Assembly: GCA_964634005.1 (NCBI GenBank)
Contig: CAZWKQ010000001.1
Location: 1-64,000 of the forward strand
DNA from: CAZWKQ01 sp964634005
GTDB lineage: Bacteria > Bacteroidota > Bacteroidia > Bacteroidales > JACABE01
Length of the DNA stretch: 64,000 nt
Direction of reading: 5' to 3'
Every line of letters starts with the position of its first letter. The stretch's first letter is position 1. Under the pieces are notes generated by a model that did no database searches, had not been told where the DNA came from, and saw only the letters and a program-made list of their open reading frames with translations. Below are positions 46,717-57,173 of the stretch, piece by piece. A program made the position numbers and the translations under genes.

Positions 46717-48684
46717 CTAAATCAGTTCACAAAGTTCCTTGATATCAATGTTTCCTGCAGCCATTTGATTAAGCTGTCCCAAAATCCAATTTACTTCGGC
46801 ATTTTTATCACTATTCTTGCGATTTTTTATTTGTAAGAATTTTCCCTTCAAAAAAGGTATATGACCAATTATTTCTTCTTTCGATATTTTTTTAAACTTA
46901 ATACTTGTCAATACCGATTCAAAGTCCATCTTAGGATGCTCATAAATAATCGGTATCATTTTTTTTGCAAGTTTCAGTTTAATATTATGTGTTAATAAAA
47001 ATTCAAATAAATCATATATCATCGAAAATTCAAATTCTCTGCCCTTTTTATAGTGTCCTTCTACAAATTTTACATAATGTCCGAAAAAGGTTCCGACGAA
47101 AACAGGCTCTAATTTCAGATTAGTGATTATCTTTTCAATCAGCGGAAAGAGGTTTTTCTTGAATATGTAAGTATATGTATCTTCAGGAATTCCCCAGTTT
47201 TTGAGCTGATGATAGCGTTCTATGACCTCGTTTGGCAAATTTTTACTTAACTTATCAATATATTCCTGTGTTAAAGGTATTGGTTTTGAATCGGTATCGG
47301 GATACATTCTGTCTGCACCCGGCAATACCCTTTCAAAAATTGTTGTGCCATCAGCAAAAGATTTTCGGGTTTCGTTTGGAACACCTTCAAATGCCATTTT
47401 ACATCTTTCTTCAATAGTTTCCAATGCTGTAGGTATGTCATCTTTAGGTCCCCAGAATATTATCTGTGCATCTTCATCCCCACTTTTTAGCAATTCTTTT
47501 ATAAATATTAGATCATCAGTAGCTATCATTGAATTTAGCTCTTCTGAGTGAATCATATTAGGTTTTTCGATACAAGCAATAACTTTTAACCTGTCTGATA
47601 TTTCATTTGCAAACATTTTTCCGGGTTGAGTAAAATGAGATAATATGCCCTTGAAAAATGGTAAATTTACGGCATACAACAAGTTGCCGCTTTGTTTTGC
47701 TTTGATAATAAATTCATTAGGGAATTTTATATCGTTATAATCTAATTCTTTAAATGAAATATTCCAATCTTTATGATTTTTTACTTTTGATAAAAGCACA
47801 TTCCTTACATTCAATAATGCCCATTGTCTGAAACATTCGTTATGAGTGAGTTCGGGTATCCATTTTGTATGAGAAACCCCTTTAATTTCAACTCTTGTAC
47901 CTCCTTTGCAACTAACATTGACATCCTGCCTTCCTGCACCTATTCCTGTTCTTACCTTATTGGTACTTCTGTTTAAGAAACGAATATAGTTACACGCTTC
48001 CATAACTTCGTCGGGATTATTCATATCGGGATAGGTAACAGTTTCTATCAAAGGCATTCCTAATCTATCAGTTCGGTAAATACGAGTATGACCAATGTCA
48101 GATACCTCTCTGCATGAATCTTCTTCAACACTTAATTGTATTAACCTGACTTTTTTATTTTTTAACGGTATTTCACCTTCAACACCAACAATAGCTGTAC
48201 GTTGAAAACCTGTAGGAATGCTTCCGTCTAAATATTGTTTACGTGTTATATGAACTTCACCTACTATTTTAAGTTTCGAAAGAAGTGAAATTTCAATGGC
48301 TATTTCCAAAGCCTCTTTATTTATAGGGAAAGGAGGAGTGTCATCAACTTCGTATGTACATGTTGTTTCATTCTTTAAACGATATATAATTTCTTTCTTT
48401 GTTTTAAACTCCATAAGTGCAGTTCCGTCGTACTCACCTAATTCACTTAGTGTAGGTCTCATATGCCTAATAACTTCTGCATCATATTCGTTTTCTTTTT
48501 GAAAAATTCCGGCTGGACAATGACAAAACAGCTTTTCCTTGGTTAAAAGTTGCTGATGCACTTCTAAACCTGACATAAATCCAATAGAATCATACGTTTG
48601 CTGTGTTGCATCTTTACGACTTACATACCCGATTTTTTTCTTAGTTTCTTCGTAGTTTTTTAAAGGATCGAAATTATTATTCAT
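46717..48684 (-). CDS. GatE-type glutamyl-tRNA(Gln) amidotransferase subunit
   Basis: From ATG at 48684 the product has 655 residues, about 170 longer than GatB. It starts with a GatB/GatE core (GLEVHQQLLTKEKLFCHCP, YLDGSIPTGFQRT, EEDSCREV), and contains an extra segment around residues 330-470 with KMFANEISDRLKVI and YPDTDSKPIPLT, as in the GAD insert of archaeal GatE. GatE pairs with GatD to make Gln-tRNA. I saw no GatD gene here. It could also be a GatB relative of new type. Confidence 0.85.
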   Translation of the reverse strand: MNNNFDPLKNYEETKKKIGYVSRKDATQQTYDSIGFMSGLEVHQQLLTKEKLFCHCPAGIFQKENEYDAEVIRHMRPTLSELGEYDGTALMEFKTKKEIIYRLKNETTCTYEVDDTPPFPINKEALEIAIEISLLSKLKIVGEVHITRKQYLDGSIPTGFQRTAIVGVEGEIPLKNKKVRLIQLSVEEDSCREVSDIGHTRIYRTDRLGMPLIETVTYPDMNNPDEVMEACNYIRFLNRSTNKVRTGIGAGRQDVNVSCKGGTRVEIKGVSHTKWIPELTHNECFRQWALLNVRNVLLSKVKNHKDWNISFKELDYNDIKFPNEFIIKAKQSGNLLYAVNLPFFKGILSHFTQPGKMFANEISDRLKVIACIEKPNMIHSEELNSMIATDDLIFIKELLKSGDEDAQIIFWGPKDDIPTALETIEERCKMAFEGVPNETRKSFADGTTIFERVLPGADRMYPDTDSKPIPLTQEYIDKLSKNLPNEVIERYHQLKNWGIPEDTYTYIFKKNLFPLIEKIITNLKLEPVFVGTFFGHYVKFVEGHYKKGREFEFSMIYDLFEFLLTHNIKLKLAKKMIPIIYEHPKMDFESVLTSIKFKKISKEEIIGHIPFLKGKFLQIKNRKNSDKNAEVNWILGQLNQMAAGNIDIKELCELI

Positions 48685-48717
48685 GTTTATCAATTTTGTA
48701 ATGATTTCTCAAACCTG

Positions 48718-48725
48718 CAAAACTA
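48718..48725 (-). promoter_or_regulatory. Candidate -7 element of the GatE-like gene
   Basis: On the minus strand TAGTTTTG fits TAnnTTTG, 33 bases before the ATG at 48684. The nearest -33 candidate is closer than usual. Confidence 0.35.
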
Positions 48726-48842
48726 ATCATTTTAATTAACAAGTAAAAAATTAACTATATAAAATTTAAACTCAATAGTTTTAAACTTTATAATGTTTGT
48801 ATTTTTATATTTAAATTAACAACTCTACTAATTTTTTATTTA

Positions 48843-48850
48843 TAAATTTG
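48843..48850 (+). promoter_or_regulatory. Candidate -7 element of the CotH gene
   Basis: TAAATTTG fits TAnnTTTG, 30 bases before the ATG at 48881. No clear -33 TTTG is seen. Confidence 0.4.
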
Positions 48851-48880
48851 TATTTGAATTTGAAATCTTAATATTCTAAT

Positions 48881-51800
48881 ATGAAAAAATTTATTACTCT
48901 TTTATTTTTTTTAAATTGTCTTTCTGCCTTTCCTCAAGCTATTATTAAAATAAATGAAATTCAGTCAAATAACGGAAGTACTTTTTCCGACGAAGACGGT
49001 GATTATGAAGATTGGATAGAATTGTATAATGCTGGTACATCTTCAATTAATTTATTAAATTACAGTTTAACAGATAATATTAATACACCTAATAAATGGA
49101 AGTTTCCTTCTGTAGTATTGCAACCCGGAGGATATTTATTAGTTTTTGCATCGGGTAAAGACAGAAAATTCTATTTCGACCATTGGGAAATGCCTGTAAG
49201 ATGTACTCAAATATGGAAATATCAGGTTGGGAATGCAAATATCCCAAGCAATTGGAATACTGTAGGATATAACGATAACTCATGGACATCGGCTATGGGT
49301 TCGATCGGATACGGTGATGACGATGATTCGGTGGTTATTTCTCCTTGTATTTCAATATATATGCGTAAAACTTTCAGTATAAGCGATACTTCGAAAATAT
49401 ATAAAGCCATATTCAGTATTGATTATGATGATTCTTTTGTGGCATACATCAACGGCGTAGAAATAGCAAGGAGTAATATTAACGGAAATCCACCATTATG
49501 GGATGCTACGTCAATTACTGACTATGAAGCACAAATGTACAAAGGCGGAAAACCAACAAACTATACCTTAGAATGGGGTACACTAAAAAATATATTGAAA
49601 AATGGGTTAAATGTTCTGGCAGTTCAAGTGCATAATCGTTCAATAAACTCATCCGACATGACTGCTGCACCTTTTCTATCGTTTGCCATTAAAGACCAAA
49701 GTAATTTATTTGGTATTACCGATTCTCTGCCGTATTGGTTTAGCAGCAAACCAGCTTTTTTACACACTAATTTTAAGATTGATAATGACGGCGAGGAGAT
49801 TAGACTTTTTAATCCGAATAATATTTCTGTAGATAATAAATTTTCGGGCATTCAGTTTGTAAACACTTCAATTGCAAGGAAGCCCGATGGTTCAAATAAT
49901 TGGTGTATGACAACTCCTCCTACTCCCAAGCAATCCAACGGAACTACTAATTGCTATACCGGAATTTGCGACAAGCCACAGTTTTCACTTACTCCGGGTT
50001 TTTATAATGCACCGCAATATGTAACAATAACTAATAGCTTGCCGAATACTACCATAAGATATACGTTAAACGGAAACAAGCCAACCATCAACGATAAAGT
50101 TTATACAGGTCCGGTTTTAATTGATTCTACAAGAGTATTAAAAGCCCGTGTATTCAGTACTGACGGGACATTAATGGCCGGTTCGATAAATACGGCTACT
50201 TATTTTATTAACGAGACTTTTACTCTTCCGGTTGTTTCATTTACTATGGATTCGATGGATCTGTGGGATTGGAATACAGGCATTTACGTTCTTGGACCTA
50301 ATGCTAATCTAAATCATCAGGCTTATAGAGGTGCAAACTTTTGGATGGACTGGGAAAGAGAAAGCACTTTGGAATACTATGATAATAGCGGTGCACGACA
50401 ATTTTCGGTTGAAGGTTTAAACGGAATTTTCGGAAATTATTCGAGGGCAAAACCTCAAAAAAGTTTTGATTTTAAAGTTAAATCACTTTATGATACTCTT
50501 GATATAGATTATCAAATATTTCCAAACAGGAATCATACTGAATTTAAAAATTTAATATTCAGAAATGCAGGTTCCGACTGGATGAAAAGTCATTTAAAGG
50601 ATGAATATTTACATGAATTGCTTGATAAAAACGGCCTTTACTGTAACCCTAACCGTCCGGTTATCGGTTTTTTAAACGGGAAATATTGGGGAGTTTATTA
50701 TATACGTGAAAAGAGCGATGAAAAATTTCTTGAAAGATACTCAGGGTATGATAAAGATAGTATAGACCAGATACGAAATGCCGGAAACGATTGGGCTGCT
50801 AATGGAGATATGACTTCTTTTAACAGTATGGTAAACTTTTTTAGCAATAGCGACCTATCCTCTACCTCTGCATATAATATTGCTAAATCGTATTTCGATA
50901 TGGACAATTATATGACTTATTTTGCAGCAGAGATGTACAGTGGCAATGATGACTGGGTTGGTAACACATGGTCGAATAACATTAAAATGTGGAAACCTCG
51001 TATTTTGGGTGCCAAATGGAAATACCAACTGCATGATATTGATCAAGGATTGATAGGATATAATTTAAATACAAACTCACTCGCATTAGCCATTAATCCT
51101 CTCGAAGGAGGCAATAATAATCATTCGATGATGCTTAGCAAATTTGTTCAAAACTCTCAATTTAAAATTGATTTTGTAAACAGATACGCAGATTTGCTTA
51201 ATACGGTGTTTAAACCCGATACTATGTTAAAACTTCTCAATAATTACAGAAACAATTTATCTCCTGAAATGCAAAGAGCTTATAAGAAGTTTTTGCCAGC
51301 AAAAGATACAAACGAATGGATAAATTACCTCAACGATGTTGCTAACTTTATCAACCAAAGACCTGCCATAGTCAGAAATCATATAAGAAACTATTTTAAT
51401 TTATTGGGCGATGTAAACATAACTTTAGATGTAGCTCAACCAAATATGGGAAGAGTGAAAATAAATTCTGTAAAACCTGATTCACTACCATGGACAGGAA
51501 CTTATTTCAACGGAAACCCCGTAACAATAACTGCAATTGCTGAATCCGGCTATATGTTCGACTATTGGGAACCAAATATAGCTTACCCGACAAATAATTA
51601 TAACATGACTATCGTGCAAAATTTTGCTCAAAATGATATTGCGAGAGCACATTTTAAATTAGCACCTTCAATAGCTGTAACTGAAATAAATTTTAAATCT
51701 GATCCTACAAGAAATTCAAGCGATTGGATAGAATTTTATAATTACGGTTCTACACCAATTACAATGAGCAATTGGAAAATACAAGTATCATCAACAGGTC

Positions 51801-52906
51801 AAACATACACTATACCATCAGGTACTACACTAAACGCCAACTCATATTTTGTTTTTGTTCAGGATACAAATATATTTCGATCCCAGTATGGTTATGTTCC
51901 TAATAAAAGAGGCCATACATACCTTAACTTTAATGATAATACCGATGAAATATATTTAATGAATAATTTCAACAATGTCGTTTATAGAGTTTACTACAGC
52001 GATACGGGGAAATGGCCTGAATGTGCCTCCGGTTTAGGAAGAACACTTCAGATAAAAAATCACTTGAGTAATCCTAATATATCAAGCAGTTGGACTTGCG
52101 GGTGTATGGGAGGATCGCCCGGTACCGGAGTGTTGCCATGCAATGAAAATATTATTTTTTCTGAAATTAATTATAACCCAAGAAATGATACCATTAATCC
52201 CGACGACTGGGTAGAATTGCTTAATAAAGGCAACGCTCCTGTCGATATTTCAGGATGGGTATTCAAAGACGGATTAGATGAACACTCTTTCACAATTCCT
52301 GACGGTACCATTCTAAATCCAAATCAAAGATTGGTTCTATCATCCGATTTGTTGAACTTTAATTTAACTTACGATATCTTTAATATAACGAATGTAATTG
52401 GAGACGTACCTTTTAAACTTGATGGAAATAAAGAAGCCATCAGGATATATAATAAGCAGGGGAAATTATATTATTCGATGGTATATCACGACAATTACCC
52501 ATGGCCTGTTGGAGCAGACGGTAACGGCTATACTCTTGAACTTTTGCAACCTGACGCTAATCCAAACGAAGGTACAAGTTGGTTTGCAGGATGTTTTCTG
52601 GGTTCACCCGGTTCGGCATACGTAAACCCTTGTAATTTATTTGCAATTAATGATTTAGATAACGAAATTTATTTCAAAATATATCCTAATCCTTCAAAAA
52701 ACATTTTATATATTGAAAGTAATGTTTTGAAAAATAACGGAACTATCTTTAAACTATTTGATTTGCAAGGAAGACAAATAATCGAAATACCAGTAAATCA
52801 AAATATAGTAAGCACAGATATATCTAAATTACAAAACGGAATATATATCTATAAAATAATTGATAATAAATTGAAAACCGAAACAGGTAAGATTATCAAA
52901 TATTAA
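48881..52906 (+). CDS. Secreted multidomain CotH/lamin-tail protein with T9SS sorting domain
   Basis: This 1341-residue protein has a signal peptide, a lamin-tail domain (INEIQSNNGS, DWIELYN), a chitobiase C-terminal-like domain near 370-440 (TIRYTLNGNKPTINDKVYTG), a CotH-kinase-like region near 450-850 (SFDFKVKSLYD, FRNAGSDWMKSHLKDEY, HDIDQGLIGY), two further lamin-tail domains (ITEINF-like and SEINYNPRNDTINPDDW) and a terminal IYPNPSKNILYIES sorting domain. CotH proteins phosphorylate surface proteins. The protein is presumably exported by T9SS and may act on the cell surface; substrate unknown. Confidence 0.9.
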   Translation: MKKFITLLFFLNCLSAFPQAIIKINEIQSNNGSTFSDEDGDYEDWIELYNAGTSSINLLNYSLTDNINTPNKWKFPSVVLQPGGYLLVFASGKDRKFYFDHWEMPVRCTQIWKYQVGNANIPSNWNTVGYNDNSWTSAMGSIGYGDDDDSVVISPCISIYMRKTFSISDTSKIYKAIFSIDYDDSFVAYINGVEIARSNINGNPPLWDATSITDYEAQMYKGGKPTNYTLEWGTLKNILKNGLNVLAVQVHNRSINSSDMTAAPFLSFAIKDQSNLFGITDSLPYWFSSKPAFLHTNFKIDNDGEEIRLFNPNNISVDNKFSGIQFVNTSIARKPDGSNNWCMTTPPTPKQSNGTTNCYTGICDKPQFSLTPGFYNAPQYVTITNSLPNTTIRYTLNGNKPTINDKVYTGPVLIDSTRVLKARVFSTDGTLMAGSINTATYFINETFTLPVVSFTMDSMDLWDWNTGIYVLGPNANLNHQAYRGANFWMDWERESTLEYYDNSGARQFSVEGLNGIFGNYSRAKPQKSFDFKVKSLYDTLDIDYQIFPNRNHTEFKNLIFRNAGSDWMKSHLKDEYLHELLDKNGLYCNPNRPVIGFLNGKYWGVYYIREKSDEKFLERYSGYDKDSIDQIRNAGNDWAANGDMTSFNSMVNFFSNSDLSSTSAYNIAKSYFDMDNYMTYFAAEMYSGNDDWVGNTWSNNIKMWKPRILGAKWKYQLHDIDQGLIGYNLNTNSLALAINPLEGGNNNHSMMLSKFVQNSQFKIDFVNRYADLLNTVFKPDTMLKLLNNYRNNLSPEMQRAYKKFLPAKDTNEWINYLNDVANFINQRPAIVRNHIRNYFNLLGDVNITLDVAQPNMGRVKINSVKPDSLPWTGTYFNGNPVTITAIAESGYMFDYWEPNIAYPTNNYNMTIVQNFAQNDIARAHFKLAPSIAVTEINFKSDPTRNSSDWIEFYNYGSTPITMSNWKIQVSSTGQTYTIPSGTTLNANSYFVFVQDTNIFRSQYGYVPNKRGHTYLNFNDNTDEIYLMNNFNNVVYRVYYSDTGKWPECASGLGRTLQIKNHLSNPNISSSWTCGCMGGSPGTGVLPCNENIIFSEINYNPRNDTINPDDWVELLNKGNAPVDISGWVFKDGLDEHSFTIPDGTILNPNQRLVLSSDLLNFNLTYDIFNITNVIGDVPFKLDGNKEAIRIYNKQGKLYYSMVYHDNYPWPVGADGNGYTLELLQPDANPNEGTSWFAGCFLGSPGSAYVNPCNLFAINDLDNEIYFKIYPNPSKNILYIESNVLKNNGTIFKLFDLQGRQIIEIPVNQNIVSTDISKLQNGIYIYKIIDNKLKTETGKIIKY

Positions 52907-52916
52907 AAAACGTTAA

Positions 52917-54155
52917 TCATTCATATCTAAGTGCTTCGATAGGATCGAGGTTTGCGGCTTTAATTGCAGGATAAATCCCTGAAATTACACCTACAATAAA
53001 ACACAGAATAATGCCACTTATTATCCATATCCATGGGATAATAAAGCTGCTTTCTATAGCAATAGAAACGAGATTTCCAATAAGAATTCCGAATATTACT
53101 CCAAGGATCCCGCCAATCTGACCTATCACAACTGCTTCGACTAAAAACTGATTTTTTATCAACTGTTTAGTAGCACCAAGTGACTTTCTGATACCAATTT
53201 CGCGTGTACGTTCGCTTACTGATACAAGCATAATGTTCATAAGACCTATTGCTGCTCCAATTAATGTAATAATTCCAATAATTGAAGCAGCCATTGTAAC
53301 ATATTTCATGTTCTCAATAAAGGTTTTTGCCATATTATCACTTTTTGTTGCTTCAAAATTATTTTCAACACCTGACGGAATTGCTCTTATTATTCTAAAC
53401 AGCCCTATTGCTTCACTAATAGCAGCATCCATTTTATCGGGATTTATCACTGAAACACTTATACTGAATGACATTCCCGGTCTTGAAAAATTCTGCCTCA
53501 CATTATTCAGCGGAATAATACAATTCTTGTCGCCACTAAAGCCGAAACTACTCCCTTTTGATTTTAATACTCCTATTACTTTGTATTTACCTGTCCCTAG
53601 TGTAATATTTTGTTCTATAGGGTTTTCATTGTTTTTAAAAAGTGTTTTGGACAATTCATCCCCTATTATAATAACATTTGAACCTAATTGCACTTCGTTT
53701 AATGAAAAATTTCTACCCTTTTCTATTTCGTTTCCCGAAGTAAGCAAATAATTCTCATCTGCCCCCACAACTGCAATATTGGGATTTGTTTTTATTCCGT
53801 TGAATTTAACGGTTGCTGTATGAGTTGCAAAAGAAGAAACCGAAGTAAAAGCAGGAAAATTGTACTCGTTTTTAAAACGCTGAGCCTCTTCGTAGGTAAT
53901 TTCTTTGAAATTTTTTACTCTTTGCCCTCTTCCAAATTGCATTTGAGAAACCCTGTTACGTATAGTAAAAGTACTGGCACCCATCATCGAAAAACTCTTA
54001 GTAATACTATATTTCAATGAATCTATTGCTGTTAGAATTCCCACAAGTGCCATAATACCGAAAGCAATTATTAGAACCGTCAATATTGTTCTTAGTAAAT
54101 GACTTCTTATCGACTCGAAAGAAATCTTAATATTTTCGATAATTAGAAGTTTCAT
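52917..54155 (-). CDS. FtsX/MacB-like ABC transporter permease
   Basis: The 412-residue protein has an N-terminal helix ([18 protein letters not shown]), a MacB-type periplasmic domain around residues 50-260, and three C-terminal helices with [18 protein letters not shown] and [17 protein letters not shown]. It moves lipoproteins or peptides or works mechanically. The ATP-binding partner is not next to it, so it must be elsewhere or unlinked. The gene is 7 bases from upp. Confidence 0.9.
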   Translation of the reverse strand: MKLLIIENIKISFESIRSHLLRTILTVLIIAFGIMALVGILTAIDSLKYSITKSFSMMGASTFTIRNRVSQMQFGRGQRVKNFKEITYEEAQRFKNEYNFPAFTSVSSFATHTATVKFNGIKTNPNIAVVGADENYLLTSGNEIEKGRNFSLNEVQLGSNVIIIGDELSKTLFKNNENPIEQNITLGTGKYKVIGVLKSKGSSFGFSGDKNCIIPLNNVRQNFSRPGMSFSISVSVINPDKMDAAISEAIGLFRIIRAIPSGVENNFEATKSDNMAKTFIENMKYVTMAASIIGIITLIGAAIGLMNIMLVSVSERTREIGIRKSLGATKQLIKNQFLVEAVVIGQIGGILGVIFGILIGNLVSIAIESSFIIPWIWIISGIILCFIVGVISGIYPAIKAANLDPIEALRYE

Positions 54156-54162
54156 TTAAAAT

Positions 54163-54819
54163 TTAATATTGAATTTTATTACCGAATGCCAAATCTCCTG
54201 CATCACCTAAACCGGGAACTATATAGGCTTGTGCAGTAAGTTCATCATCAATAGCTCCTGTATAAATTGATACATCATTCATAGAAACATGCTTTTTAAT
54301 AAAATCTAAACCCTCCAAACTTGAAAGTGCTGAGACAAAATATGTGTGTAAAGGTTTTCCGTAATTGAGCAATTCCTTGTATGTTTTTATCATCGAAGCT
54401 CCGGTAGCAAGCATTGGATCACATAAAATTAAAACTTTGTTTTCAAGCTCAGGGCAAGATAAATACTCTATCTGAATTTCAAAACTACCCGATTTATCGT
54501 GTTTGCGATATGCAGAAATAAAGGCACTTTCGGCCTTATCAAAAAAATTTAATAATCCCATATGCAATGGCAATCCTGCCCTAAGTATCGATGCAATAAC
54601 AGGTTGCTGTTTCAATACGGGAACCTGTGCTATTCCTAATGATGTTGTAACTTCGCTAATAACATACTCCATATTCTTGCTGATTTCGTAGGCAAATATT
54701 TCACCTATTCTTTCCATATTTCTGCGAAACCTCATACTATCTTTCTGAATCATTTCATCCCTTAATTCAGAAATAAATTGTGTAAATAATGAGGATTGAT
54801 TACCAATATTATGTATCAT
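54163..54819 (-). CDS. upp: Uracil phosphoribosyltransferase
   Basis: The 218-residue protein has the PRPP loop VLILCDPMLATGASM and the uracil-binding IVPGLGDAGDLAFG near the C terminus. It salvages uracil to UMP. Its ATG is supported by the N-terminal length, in the family range of about 208-218. Confidence 0.94.
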   Translation of the reverse strand: MIHNIGNQSSLFTQFISELRDEMIQKDSMRFRRNMERIGEIFAYEISKNMEYVISEVTTSLGIAQVPVLKQQPVIASILRAGLPLHMGLLNFFDKAESAFISAYRKHDKSGSFEIQIEYLSCPELENKVLILCDPMLATGASMIKTYKELLNYGKPLHTYFVSALSSLEGLDFIKKHVSMNDVSIYTGAIDDELTAQAYIVPGLGDAGDLAFGNKIQY

Positions 54820-54882
54820 TTCAGACGATTAAAATTTCATTATTCAATAAATAAGATTAACTTTTATGGCAACCAAAATTAA

Positions 54883-55839
54883 TCATATTTTACTTAACAG
54901 TAGCTTTTTTATTTTTTTCCTTAGTAAAAAAAAATATCTTAAAAGTAAAGGGAGCCTGTTTATTATAACTGTATGATAATTATCTTCTTTAGAACCAAAA
55001 CTTTTATAAAACCTTGCAAGATTCTGATCGTTTGAACCCTCAAAATCAAGGATTAAACCCGAATAAGAATAAGTTTTTATAAAATTATCAATTATGGAAG
55101 GCATTGCAAAAATTCTTTTTGCTTCATTATCTGTTGCTGAAAAAATGAATATTACCCTGTTTTTATAAAACAAAAATACAGCACCTGAACATAAGTTATT
55201 TACTAAATTATAAACTCCGTATGTTTTAATATTACCTTTATGTAAAAGTGAATAAATTAGGCGATTTAACCTTTTATAATCATTATCTTTCAGGTGCAGA
55301 AACTCTTTACCTTTATTATTCCTGAATAAGTTTATTATATCTTCAGGTTTAATATTTTCGGTAATTTTTAAGTTATTTTTTTCGGCTTTCTTTAGATTTC
55401 TTTTTAAATTTTCCGAATATTTCGACTTTATAATCTCATAATTGTTATTAAGCTCAAGAACATAGTTTTTGTTTTTTATTAAAGAAAAAGAAGACTCAAT
55501 TTTATAAATATTTTCATTATTCAAATGAATTTCAATATACTTAAAATGCAGTGGAATAGCTTTTAAAAAATCTTCAAGTTTTTTTGAAGTTATAATTTCT
55601 TTTGAAAACACTCCTAATTGCTGGGTAAAAAAAGGAGGGAAAATATAATAAATACCAAACTTTTTTCTATAAATCAAAGGCATAACACTATGATAATCAT
55701 CTTCAATAAGAGCATCCCAATTTTCTGCAACTATATTTAAATACCAAGAATTGGCATAAATTAATGAATTAAGTGATTTTGAAATGCATTCATCCCATTT
55801 CTTAAAATCTATTTCATCATTTTTATAATACTTTATCAT
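54883..55839 (-). CDS. FemAB/GNAT-like acyltransferase
   Basis: The 318-residue protein resembles FemAB-like double GNAT proteins: SLIYANSWYLNIVAENWDAL early, a charged helix YSENLKRNLKKAEKNN in the middle and a LILDFEGSNDQNLARFYKSFG near the end. It may add an aminoacyl or acyl group to a glycan or peptide. It is 10 bases from the polysaccharide deacetylase, so a surface-glycan role is likely. I could not tell the substrate. Confidence 0.75.
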   Translation of the reverse strand: MIKYYKNDEIDFKKWDECISKSLNSLIYANSWYLNIVAENWDALIEDDYHSVMPLIYRKKFGIYYIFPPFFTQQLGVFSKEIITSKKLEDFLKAIPLHFKYIEIHLNNENIYKIESSFSLIKNKNYVLELNNNYEIIKSKYSENLKRNLKKAEKNNLKITENIKPEDIINLFRNNKGKEFLHLKDNDYKRLNRLIYSLLHKGNIKTYGVYNLVNNLCSGAVFLFYKNRVIFIFSATDNEAKRIFAMPSIIDNFIKTYSYSGLILDFEGSNDQNLARFYKSFGSKEDNYHTVIINRLPLLLRYFFLLRKKIKKLLLSKI

Positions 55840-55849
55840 TCAATAATAT

Positions 55850-57166
55850 CTAATTATGATGTTGATTTAATGCATACTCAATCATATCGTTATATAACTG
55901 ATCCCATCCTACCCATCTTTTTTTATTACATAACGATTCGTTGTGCCATAAACTGATAAAAGTACCATTAACTTTTTTTACTTCATCAATCAAAGAAAAA
56001 ATAATTGGTTTGGCATTTTTTGCATCTTTGTTATGATAATCTCTTAATGTACCTTCCATAAATGCAAAAGGATGAATAATCAGGTTTGTCTCAATATCCA
56101 TTTCAAGGTCATAGAAATTAAAAGAAGAAGCAATACTTGCTCTAAAGCCTATTTCGCTTGCGTATCCCATAGTGTAGTCGTCTGTAATACCAAGTTCGAG
56201 CAGGTTTCTGTACGTTTGTGGCATCGAAAGCTTTAAAAAATGCTGCCTCGATTTTGTTATCGGTCGATTTAAAACGTTTGACAAGTTATTTATTTCTTCT
56301 TTTAGTATGTTAATATTGCTATTTGAAGCATAAGAAGGATGAATGCCGACATCTGCCTCATCATCGAGCATTTTTATTAACGAGTGAAATTTCTGATTGT
56401 TTATAGGTATATTTTTATCGTAAGTTCCATACCTTGCAAACAAGATAAAGAAAATTGGTCGAAGACCATATTTTTGGTGAATAGTACTAAGATTTGAATA
56501 AGTATCAAAATAATCGTCACTTAATCCTGACAGTACTTTTGTTCTTTCGATAATTTCAGAAAAATCAAACCTTTTAAGTGATTTTAAATATCCGCCGATT
56601 GATCTGATAATCCCTTTCAACCTGTATGCATAGGCACTATCAATATCTATGGTAGGTATAAACGTAAAATCTTTTTTCTTTGTTTTAAAATTGGGGTAAA
56701 AACTTTTGATTTTTTCTTCAATACTTTGAGCCCATATGTTAATAACCGGCTTTTTAAGGAAATAATTTCGAAATGCAAAACTTTGATTTGGGGAAAACCT
56801 TTCGTGTTGGTCTTTGATATAAGGCAAGTATTCTTCGTATCTGCTTATTAAGTAAAAACCTGCAGCAAATGGGTCGAAAGGGAAAGCCGATTTTTTATTA
56901 TTTACGGCAAAAGGAACCACAATATTTTCAAACTCGGTAAACTGAATATCAATCTGATGAATAGTTTCTTCAAACAAAATATTAGTAGATGAAAAAAATA
57001 TTTCGTTACTCAATGGTTGTTCGGCGTAACTTATTTTTACTCCATCATAGTTTATAAAAATGTCCTTATCGCATGTTATATTGAAATCTATACCTAAAAG
57101 GTTTGAAAAATATATTTTAAAAATATAGTTTATTCTTCTTGTTTGGAAAGGAGTATAAATTAACAT
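55850..57166 (-). CDS. Polysaccharide deacetylase-like protein
   Basis: The 438-residue protein has an N-terminal domain of Bacteroidota polysaccharide deacetylases (PFAVNNKKSAFPFDPFAAGFYLISRYEEYLP) and a NodB-like domain with PTIDIDSAYAYR, where the Asp pair is a metal ligand, a later DVGIHPSYASN and a final ISLWHNESLCN. It would remove acetyl groups from a surface or capsular sugar. It sits 7 bases from wecB. Confidence 0.88.
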   Translation of the reverse strand: MLIYTPFQTRRINYIFKIYFSNLLGIDFNITCDKDIFINYDGVKISYAEQPLSNEIFFSSTNILFEETIHQIDIQFTEFENIVVPFAVNNKKSAFPFDPFAAGFYLISRYEEYLPYIKDQHERFSPNQSFAFRNYFLKKPVINIWAQSIEEKIKSFYPNFKTKKKDFTFIPTIDIDSAYAYRLKGIIRSIGGYLKSLKRFDFSEIIERTKVLSGLSDDYFDTYSNLSTIHQKYGLRPIFFILFARYGTYDKNIPINNQKFHSLIKMLDDEADVGIHPSYASNSNINILKEEINNLSNVLNRPITKSRQHFLKLSMPQTYRNLLELGITDDYTMGYASEIGFRASIASSFNFYDLEMDIETNLIIHPFAFMEGTLRDYHNKDAKNAKPIIFSLIDEVKKVNGTFISLWHNESLCNKKRWVGWDQLYNDMIEYALNQHHN

Positions 57167-57173
57167 AACTTAT

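Noticed and set aside
46717..48684. Plain GatB annotation
   Set aside because: The protein is about 170 residues longer than GatB and carries a GAD-like insert, so GatE fits better.
53233..53751. 172-codon frame opposite the FtsX/MacB-like permease
   Set aside because: It mirrors hydrophobic codons of the true gene; no family and no start signal.
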